From positions 1 through 22,292 of the forward strand of contig JBBDXA010000159.1 in the NCBI GenBank assembly GCA_040902585.1: DNA of 22,292 nucleotides. Reading direction: 5' to 3'. This DNA is from JBBDXA01 sp040902585 (GTDB lineage Bacteria; Planctomycetota; Phycisphaerae; Phycisphaerales; Phycisphaeraceae). Made by a program: the position numbers and the translations under genes. The notes beneath the pieces are model-generated. The model made no database searches. It saw only the letters and a list, made by a program, of their open reading frames with translations, and was not told the DNA's origin. Each line of letters starts with the position of its first letter. Position 1 is the first letter of the stretch. Below are positions 7,204 through 14,898 of this stretch, piece after piece.

Positions 7204-7248
7204 CACCTTTATTTACAATATGTTACAACGATCGACCCTTTCGAATAA

Positions 7249-7286
7249 AGCCGCGGGCGAGATGGTGCGAAGCCGCGGGCGGCTGG
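7249..7286. repeat. Degenerate AGCCGCGGGCGGC repeat pair
   Basis: AGCCGCGGGCG at 7249-7259 and GAAGCCGCGGGCGGCT at 7269-7284 are variants of the GCCGCAAGCGGC palindrome found at other gene ends in this window. They lie 11 to 48 bases beyond the alcohol dehydrogenase stop codon. Confidence 0.55.
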
Positions 7287-7296
7287 GGAAGGTGCG

Positions 7297-8478
7297 TCAG
7301 GCGCGGGCGGTGAGGGCGCTGCGGTAGAGCGCTTCGAAGTCGTCGGCCGCGATCCTGCGCGGGTTGAAGTTGGCGGTCCACTGCCCTGCCGCCTCCTGCG
7401 CGAGCTGAGGCACGATGGCGTCATCGGCGCCGCACTCGCGGGCTGAGCGCGGGATGCCTGCTTCATTGAGCAGTGACTCGACGCGATGGAGCAGCGTTTC
7501 GATCGCAGCGGTCGCGCCGTGGCCGTTGTCAGCGAGGTGGGCCGCGCGGGCGAGGTCTTCGTAGGCGCGGGCGGCACCGGGGTCGGCGCGGTTGAAGCGG
7601 ATCACGTGCGGCATCATCAACCCCACGGCGCGGCCGTGAATGAGATTGAAGTGCGCCGTCAGCGGGTTCGCCGCCGAGTGAGCTGCGCCGAGCATGCTGC
7701 TCTCGATCGCCAGCCCGGCGAAGGCGGCACCGAGCTGCATGTGCCCGCGGGCTTCGATGTCGTTGGGATCGTTCAACACGCGCGGCAGATTCGCCAAGAT
7801 GAGCTTGAACGCCTCGCGCGAGTAGACAATAGAGAACTCGTTGCGCTTCGTCGTGACCGCTGTCTCCAGCGCGTGAGCGAGTGCATCGATGCCCGTGTCA
7901 GCTGTGACATGGCGCGGCTGCGTGAGCGTGAGCGTCGGATCGAGAATGGAAATCGCAGGGGCGGCTTTGGGATCACCGCAGGCCATCTTCGCGTGAGTCT
8001 TCACATCGGCAATGAGCGCGAACGACTGGCACTCGCTGCCGGTGCCTGCGGTGGTGGGCACGGCGATGAGCGGGAGCATGGGCTTCGTCGCCTTGCCGAC
8101 GCCCCAGTAATCCTTCATTGCCCCGCCGTTGGTCAGGAGAAAGTTGCAGCCCTTGGCGGTGTCCATCGATGAGCCGCCGCCCATGCCGATGATGAGGTCA
8201 ATATTCGCGGCCTTGGCGACGGCGAGGCAGGCATCGACATCATCCGTCGTCGGGTTCTCGTGGACGCGATCGTAAAGCGTGACGGCGATGTTTGATTTCT
8301 TGAGTGAATCCGTCGCACGCTGAACGTGGCCGGCCTTGACGATGCCCTGATCCGTAACCAACAGGGCGTTCGATCGGCCGAGCTCCCTCGCGCAATCACC
8401 GATGCGGTCGATGGCGTTCACGCCGAAAACCAGGCGCGTCCGTGCGGGGAAGTCGAAGCCGATGATTCCAGTGATCAT
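7297..8478 (-). CDS. Iron-containing alcohol dehydrogenase
   Basis: The protein has 393 aa from the ATG at 8478, close to the usual 380-400 of this family; a TTG six codons upstream is less likely. GMGGGSSMDTAKG at 98-110 is the NAD(P)-binding glycine motif. The metal ligands of group III dehydrogenases can be placed at Asp198, His202, His267 and His281 (GIDALAHALE, then AAHSAANPLTAHFNLIHG). It would interconvert an alcohol and an aldehyde or ketone with NAD(P)H. The substrate is not evident. The upstream adenylating enzyme on the same strand suggests that an activated acid, reduced to an aldehyde, could be the substrate, but no reductase for that step is in the window. Confidence 0.88.
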   Translation of the reverse strand: MITGIIGFDFPARTRLVFGVNAIDRIGDCARELGRSNALLVTDQGIVKAGHVQRATDSLKKSNIAVTLYDRVHENPTTDDVDACLAVAKAANIDLIIGMGGGSSMDTAKGCNFLLTNGGAMKDYWGVGKATKPMLPLIAVPTTAGTGSECQSFALIADVKTHAKMACGDPKAAPAISILDPTLTLTQPRHVTADTGIDALAHALETAVTTKRNEFSIVYSREAFKLILANLPRVLNDPNDIEARGHMQLGAAFAGLAIESSMLGAAHSAANPLTAHFNLIHGRAVGLMMPHVIRFNRADPGAARAYEDLARAAHLADNGHGATAAIETLLHRVESLLNEAGIPRSARECGADDAIVPQLAQEAAGQWTANFNPRRIAADDFEALYRSALTARA

Positions 8479-8530
8479 GAAGTAACAAACGTTCAAGGAG
8501 GCGATTTGTTTCAGCGATGGTCGTTGCTGC

Positions 8531-8565
8531 GCCGCAAGCGGCGGGGATGCGAAGCCGCAAGCGGC
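8531..8565. repeat. Two GCCGCAAGCGGC palindromes downstream of the adenylating enzyme gene
   Basis: Exact copies of the 12-bp palindrome lie at 8531-8542 and 8554-8565, eleven bases apart. The second starts four bases beyond the stop codon at 8569-8571. Each can form a 5-bp stem with an AA loop, or the two copies can pair with each other. Confidence 0.85.
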
Positions 8566-8568
8566 GAA

Positions 8569-9705
8569 TCAATACACGCCTTCGATGATCTTCTTTTCAC
8601 TTGCGCCGAACGGGCGCACGTCGCCGACGCCGTCCCACGGGAAGCCTTCGATCGGCTCGCGGCGGATGACTTCATCTCGCTCCAGGAAGCGAGGCACGAA
8701 GAACTCACGGGTCAGCGTCGTCAGCTCGACCCGGCCCCATTCGCCGTAGCCGACCTGTCGCTTGGTGTCCTTCGGATCAACCGCGCGGAGTACCGCGCGA
8801 GGCTGCGGGGCGTAGTAGGTGATGCTGTAGTTGTTCTTCGCGTAGTTGGGATCGCTGCACGCCAGACCCATCAGCGTGTTGCCGTAGGTCGGCACGAACT
8901 TCGTCCGGTTCTCCAACACCTCTTCGCACAGGAACCGCACGTTCTGCGGCGTCATGCTCGTGCCTCCGCAGAACACGCCCTTGATGCCGATGTCCGGAAT
9001 GTTCACCAGTTCGCCTAGCGACTCGAGCAGCTTCGGCGTGGTGAACAGCGAGCTGATCTTGCGGTTCTTGAGAATGGTCGCAGCCTGTTCGACGACGTGT
9101 TTCTGGTAATCCTTGGCGACGTCAACCTGTCCTTTGCCCAGGACGCGCTTGACGAAGCGCGGGTCGAGATCGACAAAGAAGCACGGGCCGCCGCGGTAGT
9201 TGGCGATGTGTTCGATGGACAGGCGCAGGCGGCGCGGGCCGGTGGGTCCGACCATGAGCCAGGGCTTGCCTTTGGGGAAGATGTCGTCGCCGTAGCGATC
9301 GGAGAATTCTTCGTAGTCGACTTTGTAGTCATCCCAGCCGATGCGCTGCTTGGGCATGCCGGTGGTGCCGCCGGTTTCGAAGATGTTGTACGGGCGATTC
9401 TTGAAGGGCTGGGGCACCCAGACTTCCGGCTGCTGATCGCGGAGGGCTTCATCTTCAAAGTGCGGGAATTGATCGATCAAAGCATCGAAGCAGTCGACGG
9501 TTTTGACCGGATCGAAGCCCGCTTCGCGTTTGAACTTGAGCCAGTAGGGGCTGCCGGTGTCATCGCTGAAGTGCCACCTGATGATGGAGCGGACCTGTTC
9601 ATCGAGCTGCGTCCTGGCGCTTTGCGGGTCCTTGGCGACTTCGGTGCGCTGTGCGAAGGACGGGGTGTTGAGCGTGGCGAAGGCCGGGGTCGTCGCGGTG
9701 GTCAT
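8569..9705 (-). CDS. ANL-superfamily acid-adenylating enzyme (phenylacetate-CoA-ligase/LuxE-like)
   Basis: The protein has 378 aa from the ATG at 9705, beginning MTTATTPAFATLN. ETGGTTGMPK at 110-119 is the phosphate-binding loop of acyl/aryl adenylating enzymes. VPTYGNTLMG at 271-280 fits the Y-G-x-T adenine motif, and VGDVRPFG near the end fits the conserved G-D of the ribose-binding region. It is short: full ANL enzymes run about 430-550 residues, and the protein ends soon after the G-D motif, so the mobile C-terminal lid appears to be missing. LuxE and some phenylacetate-CoA-ligase relatives are of similar size. It probably makes an acyl- or aryl-adenylate and passes it to a thiol. The frame upstream to 9795 has no conserved content. 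Confidence 0.72.
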   Translation of the reverse strand: MTTATTPAFATLNTPSFAQRTEVAKDPQSARTQLDEQVRSIIRWHFSDDTGSPYWLKFKREAGFDPVKTVDCFDALIDQFPHFEDEALRDQQPEVWVPQPFKNRPYNIFETGGTTGMPKQRIGWDDYKVDYEEFSDRYGDDIFPKGKPWLMVGPTGPRRLRLSIEHIANYRGGPCFFVDLDPRFVKRVLGKGQVDVAKDYQKHVVEQAATILKNRKISSLFTTPKLLESLGELVNIPDIGIKGVFCGGTSMTPQNVRFLCEEVLENRTKFVPTYGNTLMGLACSDPNYAKNNYSITYYAPQPRAVLRAVDPKDTKRQVGYGEWGRVELTTLTREFFVPRFLERDEVIRREPIEGFPWDGVGDVRPFGASEKKIIEGVY

Positions 9706-9786
9706 GGATGGGGTCCGGGGGTGACGGAGGAATGAGCCGCACAGAGCGCGGAGTTCGCAGGGGAACGAGAGATTGTCGAACGTGCG

Positions 9787-9801
9787 AAGCCGCAAGCGGC
9801 T
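9787..9801. repeat. GCCGCAAGCGGC palindrome beyond a beta-propeller stop codon
   Basis: AAGCCGCAAGCGGCT, an exact copy of the palindromic core at 9789-9800, lies nine bases beyond the TGA at 9810-9812. Confidence 0.85.
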
Positions 9802-9809
9802 GGCGGCGG

Positions 9810-11480
9810 TCAGTTCTGGGTGCCCTTCTGCTGGATCGCGTACAGGTGTGAACCGGTGGCGATGTAGAGAACGTCATTGGCGACGATCGCGGAGCTGAGC
9901 ACCGCGCCGGGCATTTCGACTTCGGTCAGGTACTTGGCGCTGTCAGCCTTTTCGAGTTTGACCGTCTTGCCCGCCGCGTCGGTGATGGCGAGTTTGCCGC
10001 CCTGCACCACGCATTTGAAGCCGGTGCCGTATTGCTTGACGAGATCCTTCATCGCGGCGACGTTGAAGACCGTGACAATGCCGTCTTCATTGCCCAAGTA
10101 TACCTTGCCATCGGCGACGAGCGTGGAGCCCCAGATGTGGGCGAGCGTGTCGTGCCGCCACTGAAGCTTGCCGGTCTCCGAGTCCACGCAGTGAACCCAG
10201 CCTGAGTAATCGGCGGCATACACCAGGCCGTCGTGAACAGCCACGGTGGAGATGGAGCGGTTGATGCCGGTGTAGTCCCAGATCACGCCGGTCTTGGAGA
10301 TGTCGCCCGTCTTGGTCGCGTCGACGCACATGAGCCGGCCGACGCCTTCGCCGTGTTCCGGGTCCTGACCGATGGGGATGTACACGCGGTTGTTATGGAA
10401 GACCGGCGTGGCGATGTACTCGCTGGGGCCGTCGGGACGGACGTACTTGATCGGCTTGCCGTTCTTGTCCTTTCGAAAGCTCGGCAGGTTGCCGTCGCAG
10501 CGCCAGACTTCCTTGAGAATGTCGAAGTCCGGCTCTTCGGGATCCTTCTCAGGCTTCGCGTCAAACGCGTAGACGATGCCGTCGGGCCCGCCGAAGAAGA
10601 CGAGCTGCTTGCCGTTGACTTCGCCCGCGGCCGGTGAGGACCAGCCGCCGTGGAGGATGCGCGTCCCCAGGCCGGAGATTTCCTCGCCCATGAGCTTGCC
10701 TGTTTTCTTGTCAAGGCAGACAAGCGACGGGGCTTTGGGATTGGGGATGTTGGTGTGCGACCAGTCCACGCCGTTGGAAGTCTGAGCGAAGACGAGATCA
10801 CCGACGACGAGCACGGCACTGCTGGTGATGTTATGGCAGAAAACGCCGAGCTCTTCGTTGAGGTTGAAAGTCCAGATGATGTCCGCATCGGTGGGCTTCA
10901 CTTCCATGGGTGGCTTGGGCGTACCCATGCCGGCCATGTACTTGCCTTCATCCTTAAAGGGGCCATCGTTGCCGTTGGCCATGCCTTCGACATCGACGCA
11001 GACGACTTCGTGGCGATTGGTCACGAAGTAGGCGCGGTTGCCTTCGACGGTAGGCGAGGAGCAGATGCCCAGGTATTCCCAGTCACCGACCTTGCCTTCG
11101 CCGGTCTTCGGTGCGGAGAACTGCCAGATAAGATTGCCGGTCTTCTCATCGAGGCAGTAGAGCAGAGCGTAGTCACCCTGGAATCGCTTGTCGCGCGGCG
11201 AGTCGTTGTTGGTGCCGACGTAGACCCGGCCATCAGCGACGACGGGGTTGCCGTAGGACTGCGAACCGAGCTTGGCGACGTACTTGATGTTCTTGGTCGT
11301 CGCCATGTCGGTGATGCCGTCCGAATCGCGTTCGCCGGCTTCCCAGGTGCTGGGAAGATTCTTCGCTTCCGGCGCGATCATGTTGCGGCTGGGATTGCGG
11401 CCCCATTCAGGCCAGTCCGCGGCGATGGCGGCGGCGCTGATCGCGACAATGGTCAGTGTTGTAATGATTGTGTTTCGCAT
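9810..11480 (-). CDS. Secreted PQQ-type beta-propeller protein, 556 aa
   Basis: The ATG at 11480 follows AGGAAA eleven bases upstream. MRNTIITTLTIVAISAAAIAA is a signal peptide with likely cleavage after AIAA. The mature N-terminus DWPEWGRNPSRNM is the opening of planctomycete-type quinoprotein-like propellers. Blades follow with turns such as DEKTGNLIWQFSAP, DKKTGKLMGEEISG and DSETGKLQWRHDT. A non-blade segment rich in Lys, Glu and Pro (AFDAKPEKDPEEPDFDILK) and a loop with PDGPSEYIATPVF interrupt the propeller. Function is unknown. It may be a periplasmic protein, paralogous to the two other propellers in this window. It lies downstream of the third propeller on the same strand, with a repeat-bearing gap of about 160 bases. 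Confidence 0.82.
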   Translation of the reverse strand: MRNTIITTLTIVAISAAAIAADWPEWGRNPSRNMIAPEAKNLPSTWEAGERDSDGITDMATTKNIKYVAKLGSQSYGNPVVADGRVYVGTNNDSPRDKRFQGDYALLYCLDEKTGNLIWQFSAPKTGEGKVGDWEYLGICSSPTVEGNRAYFVTNRHEVVCVDVEGMANGNDGPFKDEGKYMAGMGTPKPPMEVKPTDADIIWTFNLNEELGVFCHNITSSAVLVVGDLVFAQTSNGVDWSHTNIPNPKAPSLVCLDKKTGKLMGEEISGLGTRILHGGWSSPAAGEVNGKQLVFFGGPDGIVYAFDAKPEKDPEEPDFDILKEVWRCDGNLPSFRKDKNGKPIKYVRPDGPSEYIATPVFHNNRVYIPIGQDPEHGEGVGRLMCVDATKTGDISKTGVIWDYTGINRSISTVAVHDGLVYAADYSGWVHCVDSETGKLQWRHDTLAHIWGSTLVADGKVYLGNEDGIVTVFNVAAMKDLVKQYGTGFKCVVQGGKLAITDAAGKTVKLEKADSAKYLTEVEMPGAVLSSAIVANDVLYIATGSHLYAIQQKGTQN

Positions 11481-11510
11481 GGTGATGTTTCCTGTGAAAT
11501 CGCAAAGACA

Positions 11511-11641
11511 AAAATCTCAAATCTCAAACAAGCTCCAACTCTTAAATCTTAAATCACAAACCTAATACGCAGCCGCACCTGCCAACTGCAAATCAGGCAC
11601 TTTGAAGTTTCTTCATTGTGATTTGTTTGTGTTTTGGAGCT
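11511..11641. repeat. Heptamer array, words AAATCTC and TTAAATC, with inverted partner
   Basis: AAATCTC stands at 11512 and 11519 and TTAAATC at 11542 and 11549, each pair in 7-nt register. Inverted matches nest correctly: AGCTCCAA 11531-11538 with TTGGAGCT 11634-11641, and AAATCACAA 11551-11559 with TTGTGATTT 11616-11624. The element fills the space between two beta-propeller genes and touches the stop codon at 11642. Confidence 0.8.
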
Positions 11642-14104
11642 TTACTCCTTGGAACTTCCGTTCGCGGTAATGCTGATGTTGTCAATATAGACACGGTACC
11701 TGCCGTTGATCGCGAAGCCGTAGAGTCCCGGCGCGCCCTGCTTGTGGGCGTCCTTGTGCTGCACTTCAATCGTCCACGCCTCCGGCTCCGGCTCACCCTT
11801 GGGCCAGGCCTTGGCGCGGATCACGCCTGAGCCATCCGCGTTCACATCCACGCGGGTCTTGAGCGTGTACCACTTCTTCGAATCGAACTTGAACGGCACG
11901 CTCTCGCTGATCCGCTCCACGTTCGACGTCACTTCCAACTGCTGATGATTGCCCTTGAGCGCGAACTGGTATCGCTGATTGACCAGCCCCACGTCACTGG
12001 CCAGCCGGCGGCCGCCATCGGTCATCAGGTCCGCCTGGAGCGTGTAGTTACTCAGGACATCATCTTCGATGAACGTGAGCTGCCGCTGAAGGATGAGTCG
12101 ATCGAGCGTCTTGGCGAGGGCCTTGGTGTCACCGACCTGGCGGATTTCCCATGCGAAGCGGGCCTTGAGCCACGCCAGCGGCGGATAGGCGAACATCGAA
12201 ACGCTGCCATCGGCCTCCGTCTCGGTGTCGTGCTTCTCGGTGATCTGGAACGACTCGAAGTCTTCCTTATAAGGCAGACCCGCGAGCAGGCGGCCGCGCG
12301 TCGTGCCGCTGAGCTGACCGCTGGTGAACTTGAACGAGCCGGCTGACATCTTTGAGTCCTTCGCGGCCACGATGGTGTCGCCTTCGATCTTCGCATCCAT
12401 CTGGGCTTTCACCCTGGCGGTGGGTGGAATGAAATAATCCACCTTGCTGTCCGTCACCAGGCCGACGACGTGACCGTTCGCATCAAGCGAGCGCACGCGG
12501 AAGGTCTGCGCCTTGCCCGCGTGAAGCTGAAAGTCGGCGGGGATCACCTGGAGCTTCGCCGCCGCGCCGGCCTTGACCGCCTTGCGCTGCGGCCAGGCCG
12601 GTGAAAGATCCTTCTCACGCTTCTCGCCGAAGCAGTAGAGTTTCTTCATCGAGTGAACGTAGACCTTGCCGTTCCAGATGGCCGGGGCGCCCAGGGCGTT
12701 GCCATCGAGTTGGACCTTGGCCAGTTCCTGCGGGCCTTCATCGTTGGGCTTGAGGATGTAGAAGAGGCCGTTGTTGAAGGGCAGGTAAAGCTTGCCGTCA
12801 CCGTAGACGGGCGAGGCGTGTATCTGATCCGGCGCGAGCTTCCGCGACCAGAGCTGCTTGCCGGTCTTGGCATCGATGCATAGCAGAATGCCGGTATCGA
12901 CACATTGATAGATGCGGTCGCCTACGAGAACGGGCGAGCTGGTGAAGGCCACGCATTCGCCGCGCCAGATTTTCGCATCCTCACCGTAGTAAGGCGCGCC
13001 GGGTTGGCCGGGCTCGGGTTTGGTTGTCGGGGCATCGATCTTGAGCTTGGTGATCGCGCCCTGCGTGGAGCCGTAGGGCGAAAGGGGAGGTTGCTCCAGG
13101 CCGTGAATCGCAATGACGCCGCCATCATGCACGACCACGGAAGACCCGATGCCGCCGACGCAGTACTGGTATCGCCAGATCGACGTGCCGTCGCGGGCAT
13201 TGATGCAGACGATGTTGCCATCACCCGTGCCGCTGTAGAACACACGCTTGTCGCCGACCCAGTCGAGGAACGGCGTCGAGACGGAACTATCCTTCAAAAA
13301 CGGCGGCCCCACGCCCGGCGTCGCGGACCACACCACTTCGCCCGTCAGCTTGTCCATGCCGTAGAAGCGATCATTGGGCGGGCCTTCGCTGCCCCAGTTG
13401 TTGGTCACGCCGCGGACGATGAGCAGGTCCGCATCGATCACCACGCTGCCGGTGCGGCCGTTGGGGTACGTGTTGCGACCGATGTTCTCCATCAACGACG
13501 AACGCCACACTTCCGTGCCGTCGGGCTTGTAACACGCCAGCACGCCCGGCGTGCTCAGCCAGTAGATGTAACCGGTCTGCGGATCAACCGTCGGACTGGC
13601 GATCGCGTAACGGTCGTACACCACATCGGAAAGGAAATCGCTCCGGCGTTTCTCCCACAGCTTCTCGCCCGTTTCCGCGTTGAGACAGAACAGGACTTCC
13701 TGAAGGTCCGCGAGTTCGCCCTCGTAGCCGATGCCGTAGAGCTTGCCATCGGCGATAACGGGCGAGCCGCGGCCGGCGATGTCGTAGGTCCACAGGTGAT
13801 TCTTGCCGCCGATCTCCCAGGCATCGGGGAGATTCTTCTCATCGCTGACGCCGGTCTGATGCGGGCCGCGCCAGGCGAGCCAGCCTTTGACGGTGTTGCC
13901 GCCGTTGGTGGCTTCAGTGGGAGCAATCGCGTCGGTGGTGAGCGGCTTGCCGGGCACCTGGGGTGTGCTGGTACCTGGCGTGCTCGGGGTGGTCGCGTCA
14001 GTGGGGGTGCTCGGGGTGCTGGGGCTGTTGGGGGCCGGCTTCTTGGCGCAACCTGCGGCGAAGAGGAGGGCGACACAGAGGGTAAGGAACCGCATGGGTT
14101 TCAT
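11642..14104 (-). CDS. Lipoprotein with PQQ-type beta-propeller and C-terminal jelly-roll-like domain, 820 aa
   Basis: The ATG at 14104 gives MKPMRFLTLCVALLFAAGC, a lipoprotein signal peptide with the lipid-bearing Cys19; a second Met at residue 4 is also possible. A Pro/Ser/Thr-rich linker follows (about 20-65) and would hold the rest away from the membrane. Propeller blades run from about 75 to 510 (NAETGEKLWEK, DKLTGEVVWSA, DAKTGKQLWSR). The last 200 residues begin near YKEDFESFQI and contain YTLQADLMTDGG, KWYTLKTRVDV and YRVYIDNISI, a pattern of concanavalin-like sugar-binding or DUF1080-type folds. I infer an envelope protein that binds a polymer. No catalytic residues can be named. Confidence 0.82.
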   Translation of the reverse strand: MKPMRFLTLCVALLFAAGCAKKPAPNSPSTPSTPTDATTPSTPGTSTPQVPGKPLTTDAIAPTEATNGGNTVKGWLAWRGPHQTGVSDEKNLPDAWEIGGKNHLWTYDIAGRGSPVIADGKLYGIGYEGELADLQEVLFCLNAETGEKLWEKRRSDFLSDVVYDRYAIASPTVDPQTGYIYWLSTPGVLACYKPDGTEVWRSSLMENIGRNTYPNGRTGSVVIDADLLIVRGVTNNWGSEGPPNDRFYGMDKLTGEVVWSATPGVGPPFLKDSSVSTPFLDWVGDKRVFYSGTGDGNIVCINARDGTSIWRYQYCVGGIGSSVVVHDGGVIAIHGLEQPPLSPYGSTQGAITKLKIDAPTTKPEPGQPGAPYYGEDAKIWRGECVAFTSSPVLVGDRIYQCVDTGILLCIDAKTGKQLWSRKLAPDQIHASPVYGDGKLYLPFNNGLFYILKPNDEGPQELAKVQLDGNALGAPAIWNGKVYVHSMKKLYCFGEKREKDLSPAWPQRKAVKAGAAAKLQVIPADFQLHAGKAQTFRVRSLDANGHVVGLVTDSKVDYFIPPTARVKAQMDAKIEGDTIVAAKDSKMSAGSFKFTSGQLSGTTRGRLLAGLPYKEDFESFQITEKHDTETEADGSVSMFAYPPLAWLKARFAWEIRQVGDTKALAKTLDRLILQRQLTFIEDDVLSNYTLQADLMTDGGRRLASDVGLVNQRYQFALKGNHQQLEVTSNVERISESVPFKFDSKKWYTLKTRVDVNADGSGVIRAKAWPKGEPEPEAWTIEVQHKDAHKQGAPGLYGFAINGRYRVYIDNISITANGSSKE

Positions 14105-14209
14105 GGATCGTCTCGCTTTCGTGGGCCGCGACAGGCGGGCCGAAGGACTACCGACTCGGGCCGAGGTCAGTCGCGGCAGCGGTCAAGGCGGGAACCGTTA
14201 CAATACGTC

Positions 14210-14233
14210 AAACGCCCCTAGGGTGGGGCGTTT
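14210..14233. promoter_or_regulatory. Inverted repeat between divergent genes, possible operator
   Basis: AAACGCCCC (14210-14218) and GGGGCGTTT (14225-14233) form a perfect 9-bp inverted repeat with a 6-base centre. It lies between the lipoprotein start (14104) and the MarR start (14287), where a MarR autoregulation site would be expected. The same sequence could also act as a hairpin in the MarR leader. Confidence 0.4.
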
Positions 14234-14286
14234 CCGAGGTCTGCACTTCATACTTACACGTACCATTGCTGTGGGCACAGTATACC

Positions 14287-14865
14287 ATGACCACGCGAAA
14301 GGCAAGCCGAAAAACCTCTTCCCCCAAGGCGAACCCCGATGGGGACGCCCTCCCGCCGCAGGAGCCGCCCGAGGGCACGGGCGAGGGGGATCAATCCGGC
14401 ATCGACTCGCCCAGCCGCCGCCGCCTGCCGCCGCTGCTGCGCGTCACGTGGTACAGCCTCAACCAGGCGTTTCGTCGGCGGATTCATCAACTGAATGTCA
14501 CGCCCGATCAGTTCACCATTCTCCGCTGGCTGACCGAGTGCGATCCCGAGTGGCCCACGCAGCGCGAACTGGGTTCGATGATGGCCAGCGATCCCAACAC
14601 GATCACCTCGCTGCTGCGCAGGATGGAGAACGCAGGTTTCGTCGAACGGCAGCCACACGAATCGGACAAGCGGGCGAACCGGATCAAGATCACCCCGCCG
14701 GGACGCAAGGCCTACGCCAGGGCCAGACAGATCGCGGTGGAGCTTCAAGAGGAAGTGCTCGCGGCCCTGCCCGACGGCAAGCGCAGCGGATTTTTCGAAC
14801 TGCTGGAAATCATCGCCGACTCCTGCCGGGCGGCCCTGGTGAGAAGTGGGCAGCGGGAGAAGTAA
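14287..14865 (+). CDS. MarR-family transcriptional regulator
   Basis: The protein has 192 aa from the ATG at 14287; a TTG at 14266 is an alternative start, and no Shine-Dalgarno is visible for either. A hydrophilic tail of about 45 residues precedes the fold, which is unusual because most MarR proteins are 140-160 aa. The winged helix-turn-helix is clear: PTQRELGSMMASDPNTITSL, then LRRMENAGFVERQPHESDKR and ANRIKITPPGRKAYARA, where the wing has the expected acidic-basic pattern. It probably dimerises and represses a nearby promoter, with a small molecule as inducer. It is divergent from the lipoprotein gene and convergent with the cyclase gene, so either could be a target. The palindrome at 14210-14233 is the best visible candidate site. 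Confidence 0.85.
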   Translation: MTTRKASRKTSSPKANPDGDALPPQEPPEGTGEGDQSGIDSPSRRRLPPLLRVTWYSLNQAFRRRIHQLNVTPDQFTILRWLTECDPEWPTQRELGSMMASDPNTITSLLRRMENAGFVERQPHESDKRANRIKITPPGRKAYARARQIAVELQEEVLAALPDGKRSGFFELLEIIADSCRAALVRSGQREK

Positions 14866-14873
14866 GCGGCGAG

Positions 14874-14892
14874 CCGTCGCGTGTCGCGACGG
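14874..14892. terminator. Hairpin between convergent genes
   Basis: CCGTCGCG (14874-14881) pairs with CGCGACGG (14885-14892) around a three-base loop. It lies in the 33-bp gap between the convergent MarR and cyclase stop codons. There is no T-run on either side, so it is at most a weak bidirectional terminator. Confidence 0.4.
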
Positions 14893-14898
14893 ATTCGT

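Noticed and set aside
12905..14221. Long plus-strand open frame opposite the lipoprotein propeller
   Set aside because: It is an antisense shadow caused by high GC at third positions. The sequence has no family features. The same applies to plus-strand frames at 2578-3390, 9097-9735 and 19709-21055.
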